Shown here piece after piece: positions 1 through 7,925 of a stretch of DNA of 20,740 nt; position 1 is the first letter of the stretch, and each line of letters begins with the position of its first letter. The DNA is from Methanoregulaceae archaeon UBA288 (lineage in GTDB: Archaea; Halobacteriota; Methanomicrobia; Methanomicrobiales; Methanospirillaceae). Location of the stretch: positions 1 through 20,740 of the forward strand of contig DAEF01000145.1 of assembly GCA_002495225.1 (NCBI GenBank), in the 5' to 3' direction. Below the pieces are notes generated by a model. That model was not told where the DNA came from. It searched no databases and was given only the letters and a program-made list of their open reading frames with translations. Both the position numbers and the translations under genes were made by a program.

Positions 1-844
1 GCCGAGACGGCATCATAGGCGTTTCGTGAGAAATCCTTCGAGACCCAGATCTTTGGAAAGTATGCCCGCGTCGAGAAAGCCCTGGTGAATGCCATCGCCG
101 AATCCTACCTGCAGGGGGTCTCGACACGCAAGGTCGCGGCATTTCTGGACCGTCCGATCGAGCAGGCGTTTCCCTATCTCTTCGTGGATGCCCCGTGCTG
201 CAAGATTCGTGATGGCCCCCGATTTGTCTCGAAAGTGCTCCTGCTGATTGCCGGTGTCCGGCAGGATGGGTATCGCGAGGTGCTCGGGGCTCGGATCGCG
301 GCGTGTGAAAAGGAAGCGTTCTGGTCCGGTCTGTTCGACGAGTTGAAAGAACGAGGGTTGACGGGTGTGCAGCTCGTCATCTCGGGTGGCCATCGGGGGA
401 TCCAGACAGCCGTGGCAACGGCATTCCTGGGGGCGTCGTGGCAGATGTGTGAGGTCCATACGACCCGGGCCCATCCTGAAGAACATGCCGAAAAAGGTTC
501 GGCGAGAGATCGCCGATCGGCTCAGAGAGGCCTGTGGCAGCGAACAGCGGTAGCAGGCACTCGCCGACGAGCTCAACAGAGAGGGACACCGTAAACCGGC
601 GAATACGATTGAACGATTCCTCCCGGGGCTGCTGAACTATACGGCGTTTCCGAAAGCACATCAGAAACCGATTCGGACGACCAACGGGATGGAACGGATC
701 AATAAGGAACGCGAGAGGAGAACGAACGTCATCGGGGGTTTTCCAAATGATGACGCGCTCCCTCGACTGGCAGGGGCAATCCTCATGGACATCAACGAGG
801 AGTGGGTTACGGGCAGAAGGTATTTTTCAATGGATGAGGTATGA
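1..844 (+). pseudogene. Decayed IS256-family (mutator-type) transposase
   Basis: Reading across two frames gives an IS256-type DDE transposase whose N-terminus lies outside the window. Frame 1 holds the middle of the protein (motifs YLFVDAPCCKIRDG, VLLLIAGVRQDGYREVLG, LVISGGHRGIQTA). Frame 2 resumes at about 470 with LKNMPKKVRREIADRL and ends with the family's C-terminal signature NGMERINKERERRTNVIGGFPN, terminating at 842-844. I count three lesions: an in-frame TAG at 16-18, a frameshift at about 469-475, and a TAG at 551-553. In addition the second catalytic Asp, normally in a (V/I)SDGH context, is Gly (codon 385-387, GGT where GAT is expected). The element is therefore almost certainly dead. 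I could not identify its terminal inverted repeat. Base composition is lower in G+C than in the genes to the right, as expected of acquired DNA. Confidence 0.88.
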
Positions 845-935
845 TCCACCAAGGAGTCAGGGCGTACCATTGTTACAGGAAGATCGGGACGCCACCGGGA
901 TAACTGGCCGGGAAAAGAGAGACGAGGTACAGGGT

Positions 936-1592
936 ATGTTCGAAAAACGCGTCCTCGAGACGACGGAAGGGATCCAGGATGAATGCACGGTTGGGCAGTT
1001 CGACGAGATGCAGCGGGGTCTGCGGGACGGGGGGCACCTCCCGGTCGACGACCTCGCCAGGTGCACACGGGCGGGCGACCGCGCCCTCGAGGTCGGTCCC
1101 GGGCCCGGTTACTACGGGCTGGAATGGCTGACGAAGACCCGGGACACGTCGCTCGTCGGCCTGGAGATCAGCCCGGCGATGATCCGGGTCGCGGAGAAGA
1201 ACGCCGCGGAGTACCGCCTCTCCGGCCGGGCTGACTACCGCGAGGGGAACGCAATCCGGATGCCGTTCCCCGACAACGCCTTCGACTTCGCCTTCTCGAA
1301 CAGTTCGCTGCACGAGTGGGAAGACGCGGCGACCGTGTTCGGGGAGATCCTGCGGGTGCTCCGGCCCGGCGGGCGTGCGATGGTCACCGATCTGCGGCGG
1401 GACCTCTCGCCCGAGATCTTCGGGTTCATGCGCGGGAGCTGCCGGGGCCCGGAGGTCCGCGCCGGCTTCGAGACCTCGGTCCGGGCCGCGTACACAAAAG
1501 AGGAGCTCGAGGGGCTGCTCGCCCCGCTCTCCTTCTCGTCGGTGCGGGTCTTCGCCCACCCGTACGGGCTGGTGGTCACCGCAAAGAAGTGA
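936..1592 (+). CDS. Class I SAM-dependent methyltransferase (Methyltransf_11 type)
   Basis: A 218-residue cytoplasmic protein. The glycine-rich SAM-binding motif I is ALEVGPGPGYYG (about residue 50), followed by the acidic end of strand 2 (VGLEIS), motif II/III-like DYREGNAIRMPFPDNAFDFAFS, and the post-motif LRVLRPGGRAMVTDL. These are typical of the Methyltransf_11/UbiE-like superfamily. The open frame extends upstream to 747 into transposase DNA. I chose ATG 936 because GAGGT at 924-928 sits about 7 bases upstream and homology-like sequence begins there. The substrate cannot be deduced. It stands alone just downstream of the broken IS element, which may have altered its original promoter. 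Nothing else in the window is an obvious partner. Confidence 0.85.
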   Translation: MFEKRVLETTEGIQDECTVGQFDEMQRGLRDGGHLPVDDLARCTRAGDRALEVGPGPGYYGLEWLTKTRDTSLVGLEISPAMIRVAEKNAAEYRLSGRADYREGNAIRMPFPDNAFDFAFSNSSLHEWEDAATVFGEILRVLRPGGRAMVTDLRRDLSPEIFGFMRGSCRGPEVRAGFETSVRAAYTKEELEGLLAPLSFSSVRVFAHPYGLVVTAKK

Positions 1593-1804
1593 GCGCCGGC
1601 GGGGGCCCGGAGAGGCGTGGCGGCGTGCACCTGTGCGGAGCAACGCAGATTCCGACCGGTCTGGCCAAGGGATACGACGACTTTTAAAGCGGGCCCCGGG
1701 TGGCCCTCGACGGGAACGGTACCACGCTCGAGACCCTCGAAGGACAGGCGGATCGCGCCGCGCCCGCGGACCGCAAAAGCGGAAGATAGGCCGTAGTGGG
1801 TCTT

Positions 1805-1942
1805 CTACCGGTTCTCTTCGATGCGAAGGGCCGGTTTCGAACCGACGAACCTCTTCAGGAACGGATAGAATGTCCGTTCCCGCTTCACGGGGTTGGATTC
1901 CTTCGCTGCGACATACTGACTGGTCGTCTGCTTGGTGATCAA
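1805..1942 (-). CDS. Possible 45-codon ORF or gene remnant
   Basis: A short minus-strand frame reads from TTG 1942 (directly after an in-frame TGA) to a TAG at 1805-1807. It contains RERTFYPFLKRFVGSKPALR, which looks more protein-like than the surrounding shadows because it has a mixed basic/aromatic composition. There is no good Shine-Dalgarno site and TTG is a weak start. It overlaps the tRNA-like structure, so at most one of the two readings is likely right. It could be the tail of a broken gene. I do not recognise a family. Confidence 0.15.
   Translation of the reverse strand: MITKQTTSQYVAAKESNPVKRERTFYPFLKRFVGSKPALRIEENR
1822..1906 (-). other. tRNA-like inverted structure, possible tRNA remnant
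   Basis: On the minus strand GCGAAGG (1906-1900) can pair perfectly over 7 bp with CCTTCGC (1829-1823). Immediately 5' of the latter lies a T-arm-like hairpin, GTCGG-TTCGAAA-CCGGC (1846-1830), with the TTCGA of a T-loop, and base 1822 (A) would be the discriminator. The total of about 85 bases fits a type II tRNA with a long variable arm. Against it, the would-be anticodon hairpin (ACGGA-CATTCTA-TCCGT, 1877-1861) lacks U33, and I find neither the T-A at positions 8-9 nor the GG of the D-loop. An A/T box (1951-1960 on the minus strand) sits at promoter distance. It may be a decayed tRNA, an attachment-site relic or chance. Confidence 0.2.
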
Positions 1943-2280
1943 TCAGGGTCTTTTTATTGGAGATGGAGTCGTGTTCTCCGACACCCGCCTCGAGGGGGTC
2001 CTGCATCCGGGGTCCGATCTTCCGATCCGGGACGCGTCTGCTTCCATCGATTACACCCTCTCCTCCCGCTCCGGCCCGGCACAGTGAACGGCGTCCCGCG
2101 GGTGGCGGCTCCCGCGTCCGGATCGGGCGGATAGACACGGGGGGAGAACGGCAGGACAGGGGGCTGGACCCCGGTGGGTTTCGTCCTGGGCAGCGGGATC
2201 CGATCGTTCCGCGCTCTCCTCGCAGCACAGGGAGGGGGAGTGTCCCTTCCGGACGGGGGACATCGCTGGCCATGTGCATC

Positions 2281-2324
2281 ACATTTTTACCAAAAAGCGG
2301 CAGCTGTAAATCCACGTCCGTGAT
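2281..2324 (+). promoter_or_regulatory. Probable promoter and ribosome-binding site of the 2327 gene
   Basis: The run ATTTTTACC around 2282-2290 lies about 40 bases before the start and is the best TATA-like element. It would start transcription near 2312, leaving a short leader that contains GTGAT at 2320-2324. The assignment rests on spacing and base composition only. Confidence 0.35.
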
Positions 2325-2326
2325 AT

Positions 2327-3154
2327 ATGCCGCACATGAGATCGCGAGCGATACCGGTGATGACCGGTACACTCCTGGCCCTCCTGCTGCTGGCGTCCGC
2401 GGCGTCCGCGGCCGTTACGGGAACGGCGGGACCGGGCGGCGACGCGGCGGACACGGCCTTTGCAGGGCAGGTCGAGGCCATGGGCGGGGAGATCACGGCC
2501 GCCCTGTACGACCTCTCGCACGTCTTCGGCCCCGACGGGACTAAGGAGGACTACCCCGCCCTGAGGGCCGCCGGCTCGAACCTCTCGACCCGGGCCCGGT
2601 CCTGGCACGACATCCTCGAGCCGATGCCCGTGTCGGCGGGGCTCGCAGGATCGAAGCAGTTGATGCTGCTCGGGCTGACGGAGTTCGTGAGCGCCGGGGA
2701 CGCCATCGTCCGGGGCACGGACCTCGCGCTCGCGGGCGACGAGGCGGGAACGGCCGCGCTGATGCGGGAGGCCGGGATCCACATCAGGGACGGGGGGAGA
2801 TACTTCGACCTGGTGGCGAGGCAGCCCGTCGGGACGAACGGTCCCCCCGCGGTACCGACGCCGCCCGTCGTGGTGGCGACGCCGTCGCCCGTCCCGCAGC
2901 CCGCCGTGACGCCGGCGGCGACCCAGGCACCCTCGAGGACGTGGGGCCGGCGGTACGCGGTCGGGAACCCCGGCGTGTTCCTGGGCTCCCGCTCCGCGAC
3001 CGGTATCACCCCGCCCGTGACCACCACGCGGCGGGTCTCGGTTGTCGGCCCGGTCCCCGAGCCCGGCAGCCGGTCCCACGGCATCACCCCGCCGGCGGCA
3101 GGCTCGTTCGCCCGCTGGTACCCGGCCGCCCGGTGGGCGGCGGGGATAAAATAG
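2327..3154 (+). CDS. Exported protein with Pro/Thr-rich tail, function unknown
   Basis: A 275-residue protein with an N-terminal signal peptide (about residues 10-29: TGTLLALLLLASAASA). Next comes a mainly alpha-helical domain to about residue 165, with no cysteines and no motif I recognise. From about residue 168 there is a low-complexity Pro/Thr/Val region (VPTPPVVVATPSPVPQPAV...), then a basic, aromatic C-terminus ending near GSFARWYPAARW. I chose ATG 2327 because GTGAT (2320-2324) can pair with the 16S rRNA 3' end; ATG 2336 is an alternative. The protein is likely outside the membrane or attached to the S-layer. Its last residues resemble those of the beta-helix protein at 14129-15862 (GSF..RWYP in both), suggesting a shared surface-related role, but that is inference. 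Confidence 0.75.
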   Translation: MPHMRSRAIPVMTGTLLALLLLASAASAAVTGTAGPGGDAADTAFAGQVEAMGGEITAALYDLSHVFGPDGTKEDYPALRAAGSNLSTRARSWHDILEPMPVSAGLAGSKQLMLLGLTEFVSAGDAIVRGTDLALAGDEAGTAALMREAGIHIRDGGRYFDLVARQPVGTNGPPAVPTPPVVVATPSPVPQPAVTPAATQAPSRTWGRRYAVGNPGVFLGSRSATGITPPVTTTRRVSVVGPVPEPGSRSHGITPPAAGSFARWYPAARWAAGIK

Positions 3155-3159
3155 AACGG

Positions 3160-3175
3160 GTCCCTTTTTTTGAAA
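3160..3175 (+). terminator. T-tract terminator after the exported protein gene
   Basis: A run of seven T (3165-3171) lies 11 bases after the stop codon at 3154. Archaeal RNA polymerase terminates at such U-runs, with or without a hairpin. The rest of the gap to 3367 shows no gene. Confidence 0.55.
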
Positions 3176-3367
3176 GAGGCGATCTCCGGCGGCTGTGGAA
3201 CGGTTCCCGGCAGGACCGCCCCCCGTTACCGCGGAACGGGTCGTCAGACGTTTACCTGCTGATCCTTCGTTGACTGCCGCCGAGACCGTCCCTGTCGGGA
3301 GGGCCGGTCGTGAACGGGGAATCGTTCCACGCACAACACCACCCGGCCCGATCCCATGCGAAGGCGT

Positions 3368-3640
3368 TCAATCGTCCCGGTGAGCGGAGATCGTGAGATA
3401 GATATCGATCACGGCCAGAACGACTCCGGTTCCGATCAGGGTGTATCCCAGAGGCTGATCTTCGCGAAAGACGATGCCCGCGATGATGGCGTACAATGAG
3501 AGGACGGCCAGCACCGACAGTCCTGCTCGCCGCTTCTCCGCGCCGGTCCATCCTTTCCGGTTCGACCAGTACAGGATAAACAGACCGAGTGCCAGCACAA
3601 TGAGTAAAATGAGGATATACGGGACCTCGAAGGGATTCAT
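3368..3640 (-). CDS. Small three-helix membrane protein, function unknown
   Basis: A 90-residue protein made almost entirely of three hydrophobic segments: about residues 6-25 (PYILILLIVLALGLFILYW), 40-57 (LSVLAVLSLYAIIAGIVF) and 66-84 (YTLIGTGVVLAVIDIYLTI). They are separated by a basic loop (NRKGWTGAEKRR) and an acidic one. The frame is open to 3940, but that extension is Pro/Arg-rich shadow. ATG 3640 directly precedes the membrane segment and has GGTGA about 12 bases upstream. A TATA-like AGTATATTA lies farther upstream (about 3680-3692 on the minus strand). I do not recognise the family. It is divergent from the peptidase gene at 3974. Confidence 0.68.
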   Translation of the reverse strand: MNPFEVPYILILLIVLALGLFILYWSNRKGWTGAEKRRAGLSVLAVLSLYAIIAGIVFREDQPLGYTLIGTGVVLAVIDIYLTISAHRDD

Positions 3641-3973
3641 GAGACAGGGTTTCACCGATCGTCGATATGGGTAATATACTCTATGTGTCCCCCGGAAAGA
3701 CCGGTTTCGCAGAGGTATTGAGGCACTGAGAACCGATCCCCGACGAACGAACCTCCGTTCAGCAGCCACGTCCGGGGGCAACCGACATCGGCGGCGCACT
3801 CGGGGCGAGCGGCGCGACTGCCGGGCTCCCCCGGGAGGGTGACGGGGGGCGGAAGTGTCGTTCCCCTCTCCGAACCCCCTCGTGTCTCCCGGAATAACCG
3901 CTCCCGGGCCGTCCGCCGCCCCCTCCGGCGATTCCGGCACGGTTAACTACTAGTTTTTGCCACCACTGTAGCT
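3641..3973. promoter_or_regulatory. Divergent intergenic region with promoters for both flanking genes
   Basis: About 330 bases without a credible gene. Near 3680-3692 an AGTATATTA box on the minus strand can serve the small membrane protein. On the plus side GGTTAACTAC (3941-3950) lies about 28 bases before the peptidase ATG, at the distance expected of a TATA element for a leaderless transcript. The same ten bases recur before the beta-helix gene (14066-14075). Confidence 0.45.
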
Positions 3974-5818
3974 ATGCGGGTCCTCTGTGCCGCCCTTCTC
4001 GCGATCCTCCTGCTGGGATCCCCCGTCCTGGCCTGCACGACGTTCATCATCACCCCCGGCGCCTCGGCCGACGGCTCCATGTTCGTCGCCCACTCGAACG
4101 ACGGCTACGGCCCCGGCGTCCTGGGGCACAACATGACGACCGACAACACGCGGCTCGTCTACGTCCCGGCCGCCGACCACCCGGCCGGCGCGACGCGGAC
4201 CGTCCACTTCGACCCCAACTCGGGGTCGGACGACCCGGTCGACAGCGCCTCGACCGACCACCGCGCCACGGCCGAGATCGACGAGGTGCCCCACACCTAC
4301 GGCTACCTCACCGGGAGTTACGGGATCATCAACGAGGTCGGGCTGATGTCCGCCGAGTGCACCGACGAGGCCCGGGTCCAGCCGAACTGGGACCCCGAAA
4401 AGAGGATCTTCTACTCCTCCGATCTCTCGAACCTCGCGCTCGAACGCTGCCGGGCCGCGCGCGAGGCCGTGGACCTGGTCGGCTCCCTGATCGACCGGTA
4501 CGGCTACTACGGCACGGGCGAGACCCTCCTCTTCGCCGACCCCGACGAGGCCTGGGCCATGGAGATGTGCGGGTACGACATGGACGGCACCGGCGGGCTC
4601 TGGGCCGCCCAGCGAATCCCCGACGGCCACGTCTTCGTCGCGGCCAACACCTTCCGGATCCGCGAGCTCGACCCGGCCCGGGAGGACCAGGTCTTCTCCA
4701 AGAACCTCTTCGCGGCGGCCGAAAAGAACGGGTGGTGGCGGCCCGCCGACGGCCGGCTCGACTGGCTCAAGACGGTCTCGACGGGTGAGTACTCGCACCC
4801 GTACTACTCGCTCTCGCGGGTCTGGCGGCTCTACGACCGGATGGCGCCGTCGCTCGAGCTCCCGCCGTACGTCGAGGGCACCTACACGACGGCCTACCCG
4901 TTCTCCGCCGAGCCCGACCAGCCGCTGAACGCCACCACGGCCCTCTCGCTCTACCGCGACCACTACGAGGGGACCGTCTTCGATCTCACGAACGGGACCG
5001 GAGCCGGCCCGTACGGCGACCCGTACCGCAACCCCGGGCAGTTCGACAACCACGGGCCCTTCGCCCCCGGCGAGGTCCGTCCCGGGGCCTGGCCCCGCCC
5101 GATCTCGCCGCTCTTCTGCTCGTACAGCTACGTCTGCCAGGGGCGGGCCTGGCTCCCGCCCGAGATCGGCGGGGTCGCGTGGATCGGCTTCGCCGTGCCG
5201 GCCGAGACCGCGTACCTGCCCGTGTACGCGGGTGCGACGGCCATCCCGGAGTCGTTCACGATCGGCAACCGCTCCGAGGTCTCGCGCGACTCGGCCTGGT
5301 GGGCGTTCAACACGGTGACGAACTGGGCACGGCTCCGGTACGCCGACATGATGGTCGACGTCCGGGCCGAGCAGGAGGCGGTCGAGGGTACGGCCCTGGC
5401 CGACCTCGCATCGGCCGACGGCGTGGCCCTGGAGCTCCGCAACAGCTCGGGGGTGGAGGCCTCCCGCGCCTTTCTCACGAACTGGACGGTCGCGAACGGC
5501 GAGACGAACGTCGACCGCTGGTGGACCTTCGCCGACCGGCTGGTCGCGAAGTACGCGAACGGGATGATCAGCGACTTCGCGAACGGCACCACGGCGAGCC
5601 CGGGGTATCCGGCCGCGTGGTACGAGGACGCCGGCTACCAGTACGGCCCCCGGGTCTACGACGTCGCCGGGCTCCGGGAGATCCCGGACCTCGCCTACGT
5701 GAACGAGACGGTCACGGTCGCCCCGGGAGACGAGCTCCGGACCATCGAGGAGACCCAGCGGCGGGACGCCGGGAGCGTCCCGGCGCCGGCGTTCTTCGCC
5801 CCCCTCTTCGGGCTCTGA
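3974..5818 (+). CDS. Exported C69-family (PepD-like) Ntn-hydrolase dipeptidase
   Basis: A 614-residue protein. A signal peptide (residues 1-20, LCAALLAILLLGSPVLA) ends exactly before CTTFIITPGASADGS. In the C69 family (dipeptidase A, Ntn-hydrolase fold) the Cys at the mature N-terminus is the nucleophile, so here Cys21 would be exposed by signal cleavage. The family's following GxxxxxDGS and ...HSNDG segment (about residues 29-44) is present, as are later family-like stretches (YGIINEVGLMSAECTDEA; GETLLFADPDEAWAMEMCG). Inferred role: hydrolysis of small peptides outside the membrane. The start has no clear Shine-Dalgarno site; the transcript may be leaderless. It is followed after 54 bases by an intramembrane protease. 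Confidence 0.88.
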   Translation: MRVLCAALLAILLLGSPVLACTTFIITPGASADGSMFVAHSNDGYGPGVLGHNMTTDNTRLVYVPAADHPAGATRTVHFDPNSGSDDPVDSASTDHRATAEIDEVPHTYGYLTGSYGIINEVGLMSAECTDEARVQPNWDPEKRIFYSSDLSNLALERCRAAREAVDLVGSLIDRYGYYGTGETLLFADPDEAWAMEMCGYDMDGTGGLWAAQRIPDGHVFVAANTFRIRELDPAREDQVFSKNLFAAAEKNGWWRPADGRLDWLKTVSTGEYSHPYYSLSRVWRLYDRMAPSLELPPYVEGTYTTAYPFSAEPDQPLNATTALSLYRDHYEGTVFDLTNGTGAGPYGDPYRNPGQFDNHGPFAPGEVRPGAWPRPISPLFCSYSYVCQGRAWLPPEIGGVAWIGFAVPAETAYLPVYAGATAIPESFTIGNRSEVSRDSAWWAFNTVTNWARLRYADMMVDVRAEQEAVEGTALADLASADGVALELRNSSGVEASRAFLTNWTVANGETNVDRWWTFADRLVAKYANGMISDFANGTTASPGYPAAWYEDAGYQYGPRVYDVAGLREIPDLAYVNETVTVAPGDELRTIEETQRRDAGSVPAPAFFAPLFGL

Positions 5819-5872
5819 ACCGGGCGCTGCAGCACCAGGAAGAGAGAAATAGCCCCGCCCACCACATCCACT

Positions 5873-7051
5873 ATGGACCCGGACGAGACCCCGCCCGCCG
5901 CCGGAGAGGTGGCTCCGCCGGTTGCGGAGCGGACGGGGAACCGTGCCCTGGTCGCGGCGACGGCCGGGGCCCTGGTCGTGGTCGCGCTCCTCCTCGCCTC
6001 GAGCCGCGACCTCGAGACCGAGCTCGTCCTGCTCGGCGCCGGCGCGGCGCAGGTGGCGCCGTTCGTCCTGCTCGCCTGGGCCGCGTACCTTGCCGAGGAG
6101 GCCCGGCCGCTCCGGTACCTGACCGCGCTCCTTCTGCTCGGGATCGTCGGGGGGCTGGTCCTCGTCTCGCTCCTCTTCGGGGTGGTCGCCGTCGTGCCGC
6201 TCGAGGCGTTCGAGACGGGGGCGCTCCCCCCCGAACTCGGGCCGACCGCGTTCGCCCTCCTCGCGGTCGGGTCGCTCTTCGGCCTGGCCTCGTTCGCCGG
6301 GTTCCTTTCGCCCGTCCGGCGGGGGCTCGCGCGCTTCCTGCCGCTCGACCCCACCTCGTTCGTCCACGCGGTCGCCCTCGTGCTCGTGCTCGCCCTGTGC
6401 CTGGTCCCGCTCGTCCCCCTGCTCGTGAACGACGCGCCGCCGCTCCTCTCGCCGAACCTCCTCGGCGGGGACGGCTTCGGCCAGAGCCCGGGCGAGCTCG
6501 CCCGCGCCCAGGCCTACTCCCTCCTCTTCATCATCTTCGCCTCGTTCCTGGTCGTCGGCCTCTTTGTCCGCCGGAACTTCGCCCAGGCCGTCGAGCGGCT
6601 GGCGTTCGTCCGCCCGACGGCGCGGCAGGTCTTCTTCGCGCTCGGCATGGCCGTGCTGCTCGTCGCGGCCTTCGGCCTGCTCGACCGGGCGATCGCCGTT
6701 GTCTGGCACGCGCTCGGGTGGCCCGTCACGGACGAGGCGGCCTATCGCCAGCTCTTCGCCGGCATGCTGACCCCCGTCGGGGCTATCACGGCCGCCGTCT
6801 CGGCCGGTGTCGGCGAGGAGCTGGCCGTCCGCGGCGTGCTCCAGCCCGTCTTCGGGCTCGTCCTCCCGAGCCTCCTCTTCGCCGCGCTCCACGCCTGGCA
6901 GTACTCCTGGGACGGGCTCCTCTCGGTCTTTCTCGCCGGGCTCGCCTTCGCCTGGATCCGGCGGCGCACGAACACCACGACCTCGGCCATCACGCACGGC
7001 GTCTACGACCTGGTCCTCTTCGGCATGCTCGCCGCGGGGCAGGCGATCTGA
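5873..7051 (+). CDS. CPBP-family (CAAX-like) intramembrane metalloprotease
   Basis: A 392-residue polytopic membrane protein with a hydrophilic N-terminal tail (about residues 1-22, Pro/Glu-rich), then about eight hydrophobic segments. The C-terminal third carries the CPBP/Abi signature: motif 1 EELAVRG (E315, E316, R320), motif 2 FAALH (F336...H340) and a third conserved His in HGVYD (H375). In this family the glutamates and histidines form the metal-dependent active site within the membrane. Substrates could be lipopeptides or membrane proteins; none can be named. The N-terminal half, a set of membrane helices without known motif, is longer than in minimal CPBP proteins. It is followed 6 bases later by the thioredoxin-fold lipoprotein, so the two are probably cotranscribed. 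Confidence 0.87.
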   Translation: MDPDETPPAAGEVAPPVAERTGNRALVAATAGALVVVALLLASSRDLETELVLLGAGAAQVAPFVLLAWAAYLAEEARPLRYLTALLLLGIVGGLVLVSLLFGVVAVVPLEAFETGALPPELGPTAFALLAVGSLFGLASFAGFLSPVRRGLARFLPLDPTSFVHAVALVLVLALCLVPLVPLLVNDAPPLLSPNLLGGDGFGQSPGELARAQAYSLLFIIFASFLVVGLFVRRNFAQAVERLAFVRPTARQVFFALGMAVLLVAAFGLLDRAIAVVWHALGWPVTDEAAYRQLFAGMLTPVGAITAAVSAGVGEELAVRGVLQPVFGLVLPSLLFAALHAWQYSWDGLLSVFLAGLAFAWIRRRTNTTTSAITHGVYDLVLFGMLAAGQAI

Positions 7052-7057
7052 GGAGCC

Positions 7058-7468
7058 ATGACCGGGAGAGGGAGCCCGTGGCGCGGGCTCGCGGGGGGGG
7101 TGCTCCTCCTGTTCGTCCTCGCGGCAGGGTGCGCGGCCCCTCCCGGGCCCGCGGGCCCGCCTCCCGCGCCGATCGCCAACGAGACGGCGGACGTCCTCTA
7201 CTTCTGGGGCGTCGGGTGCCACGCCTGCCACGCGGTCACCCCGTTCGTCGAAGAGCTGGCCCGCGCCCACCCCCGCGTCCGGTTCGAGGCGGTCGAGACC
7301 TACGGGAACCAGACGAACACGAGCCGGTTCTACGCCGTGAACCGGGCACTCAACGCCACGCCGCAGGGGCTGCCCGAAGTCGTCGCCGACGGCCGGGCGT
7401 TCTTCGGCGAGGCGGCCATCAGGAGCGGGCTTCCCGGCGCCGTCCGGGCGATCGAGGCCCGGCGGTAA
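7058..7468 (+). CDS. Thioredoxin-fold lipoprotein with CHAC motif
   Basis: A 136-residue protein. Residues 11-25 form a hydrophobic segment ending in a lipobox (VLAAGC, Cys25), so it is predicted to be lipid-anchored outside the membrane. After a Pro-rich linker a short thioredoxin-like domain follows: DVLYFWGVGCHACHAVTPF contains the CxxC pair Cys54/Cys57, and TPQGLPEVVADGRAFFGE fits the cis-Pro strand region. Likely activity: thiol-disulfide exchange on exported proteins. The domain is small for the family. ATG 7058 has GAGG just upstream, overlapping the end of the protease gene. Confidence 0.82.
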   Translation: MTGRGSPWRGLAGGVLLLFVLAAGCAAPPGPAGPPPAPIANETADVLYFWGVGCHACHAVTPFVEELARAHPRVRFEAVETYGNQTNTSRFYAVNRALNATPQGLPEVVADGRAFFGEAAIRSGLPGAVRAIEARR

Positions 7469-7513
7469 GGCCGGGCGGCACGTATTTCCGCTCTCGCGAC
7501 GACCGGGTGGCCG

Positions 7514-7849
7514 ATGGCCGATCACCAGAAGGGGCTCGAGGCGGGACAGGTCGTCTCCCTCCGCGGACTCGTCGACTACCAGCCCGGCGCGGTCGTCTCG
7601 CGCATGCTCGTCTTCAAGCGCACGGGGTCGATCACGCTCTTCGCGTTCGACGAGGGGCAGGGGCTATCCGAGCACACGGCCCCGTACGACGCGATCGTGA
7701 CCGTGCTCGAGGGGGCCGCACGCGTGACCATCCGGGACCAGGAGTTCGCGCTCGGCGAGGGGGAGCTGATCGTCATGCCCGCGAACGTGCCGCACGCGGT
7801 GTACGCGACGACCCGGTTCAAGATGGAACTCGTGATGATCCACGAGTAG
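7514..7849 (+). CDS. Small single-domain cupin protein
   Basis: A 111-residue protein with one cupin barrel. The first cupin motif is seen around SEHTAPYDAIVTVLEG (His54), and the second around GEGELIVMPANVPHAV (His94). These histidines are the usual metal ligands, but the first motif has a single His and no clear Glu partner. Such cupins act as metal-binding enzymes or small-molecule sensors; the specific role is not readable. GGGTGG just before ATG 7514 may be the ribosome-binding site. It is the last gene before the nitrogenase-like cluster, separated from it by 76 bases containing an inverted repeat, so it might share a promoter or be unrelated. Confidence 0.85.
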   Translation: MADHQKGLEAGQVVSLRGLVDYQPGAVVSRMLVFKRTGSITLFAFDEGQGLSEHTAPYDAIVTVLEGAARVTIRDQEFALGEGELIVMPANVPHAVYATTRFKMELVMIHE

Positions 7850-7850
7850 G

Positions 7851-7906
7851 CGGGCGGTTGCAACGCAACCGGACCTGCGTTAACTTCGGAAAGGTTGAAC
7901 CGCCCG
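7851..7906 (+). promoter_or_regulatory. Inverted-repeat promoter region of the nitrogenase-like cluster
   Basis: CGGGCGGTT (7851-7859) is repeated perfectly inverted as AACCGCCCG (7898-7906). A TATA-like GTTAACTT (7879-7886) sits at the centre, so transcription could begin near 7908, 18 bases before the ATG. A second hairpin, GGTTGC-AAC-GCAACC (7856-7870), overlaps the left half-site, so the two structures exclude each other. It may be an operator with two half-sites around the promoter, or the left hairpin may belong to the end of the cupin transcript. Confidence 0.45.
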
Positions 7907-7925
7907 GGCATCCAACGGCAGAGGG

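Larger units (their letters stand above)
1593..2326. other. Gene-poor interval, no confident gene
   Basis: About 730 bases in which I see no protein of recognisable family on either strand. Open frames crossing it look like shadows, without a ribosome-binding site or family motif. It holds the tRNA-like inverted structure at 1822-1906 and a competing 45-codon minus-strand frame (described separately). From 2280 on it holds the A/T-richer promoter region of the exported protein starting at 2327. The less G+C-rich stretch around 1800-1960 and the nearby dead transposase suggest this is a scar of past insertions, but that is inference. Confidence 0.5.

Noticed and set aside
3950..7525. A very long minus-strand open frame (about 1190 codons)
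   Set aside because: It is the complement of well-recognised plus-strand genes (C69 peptidase, CPBP protease, thioredoxin lipoprotein). Its predicted product is Arg/Glu/Gly/Asp-rich with no motif, as expected of a shadow in G+C-rich DNA.
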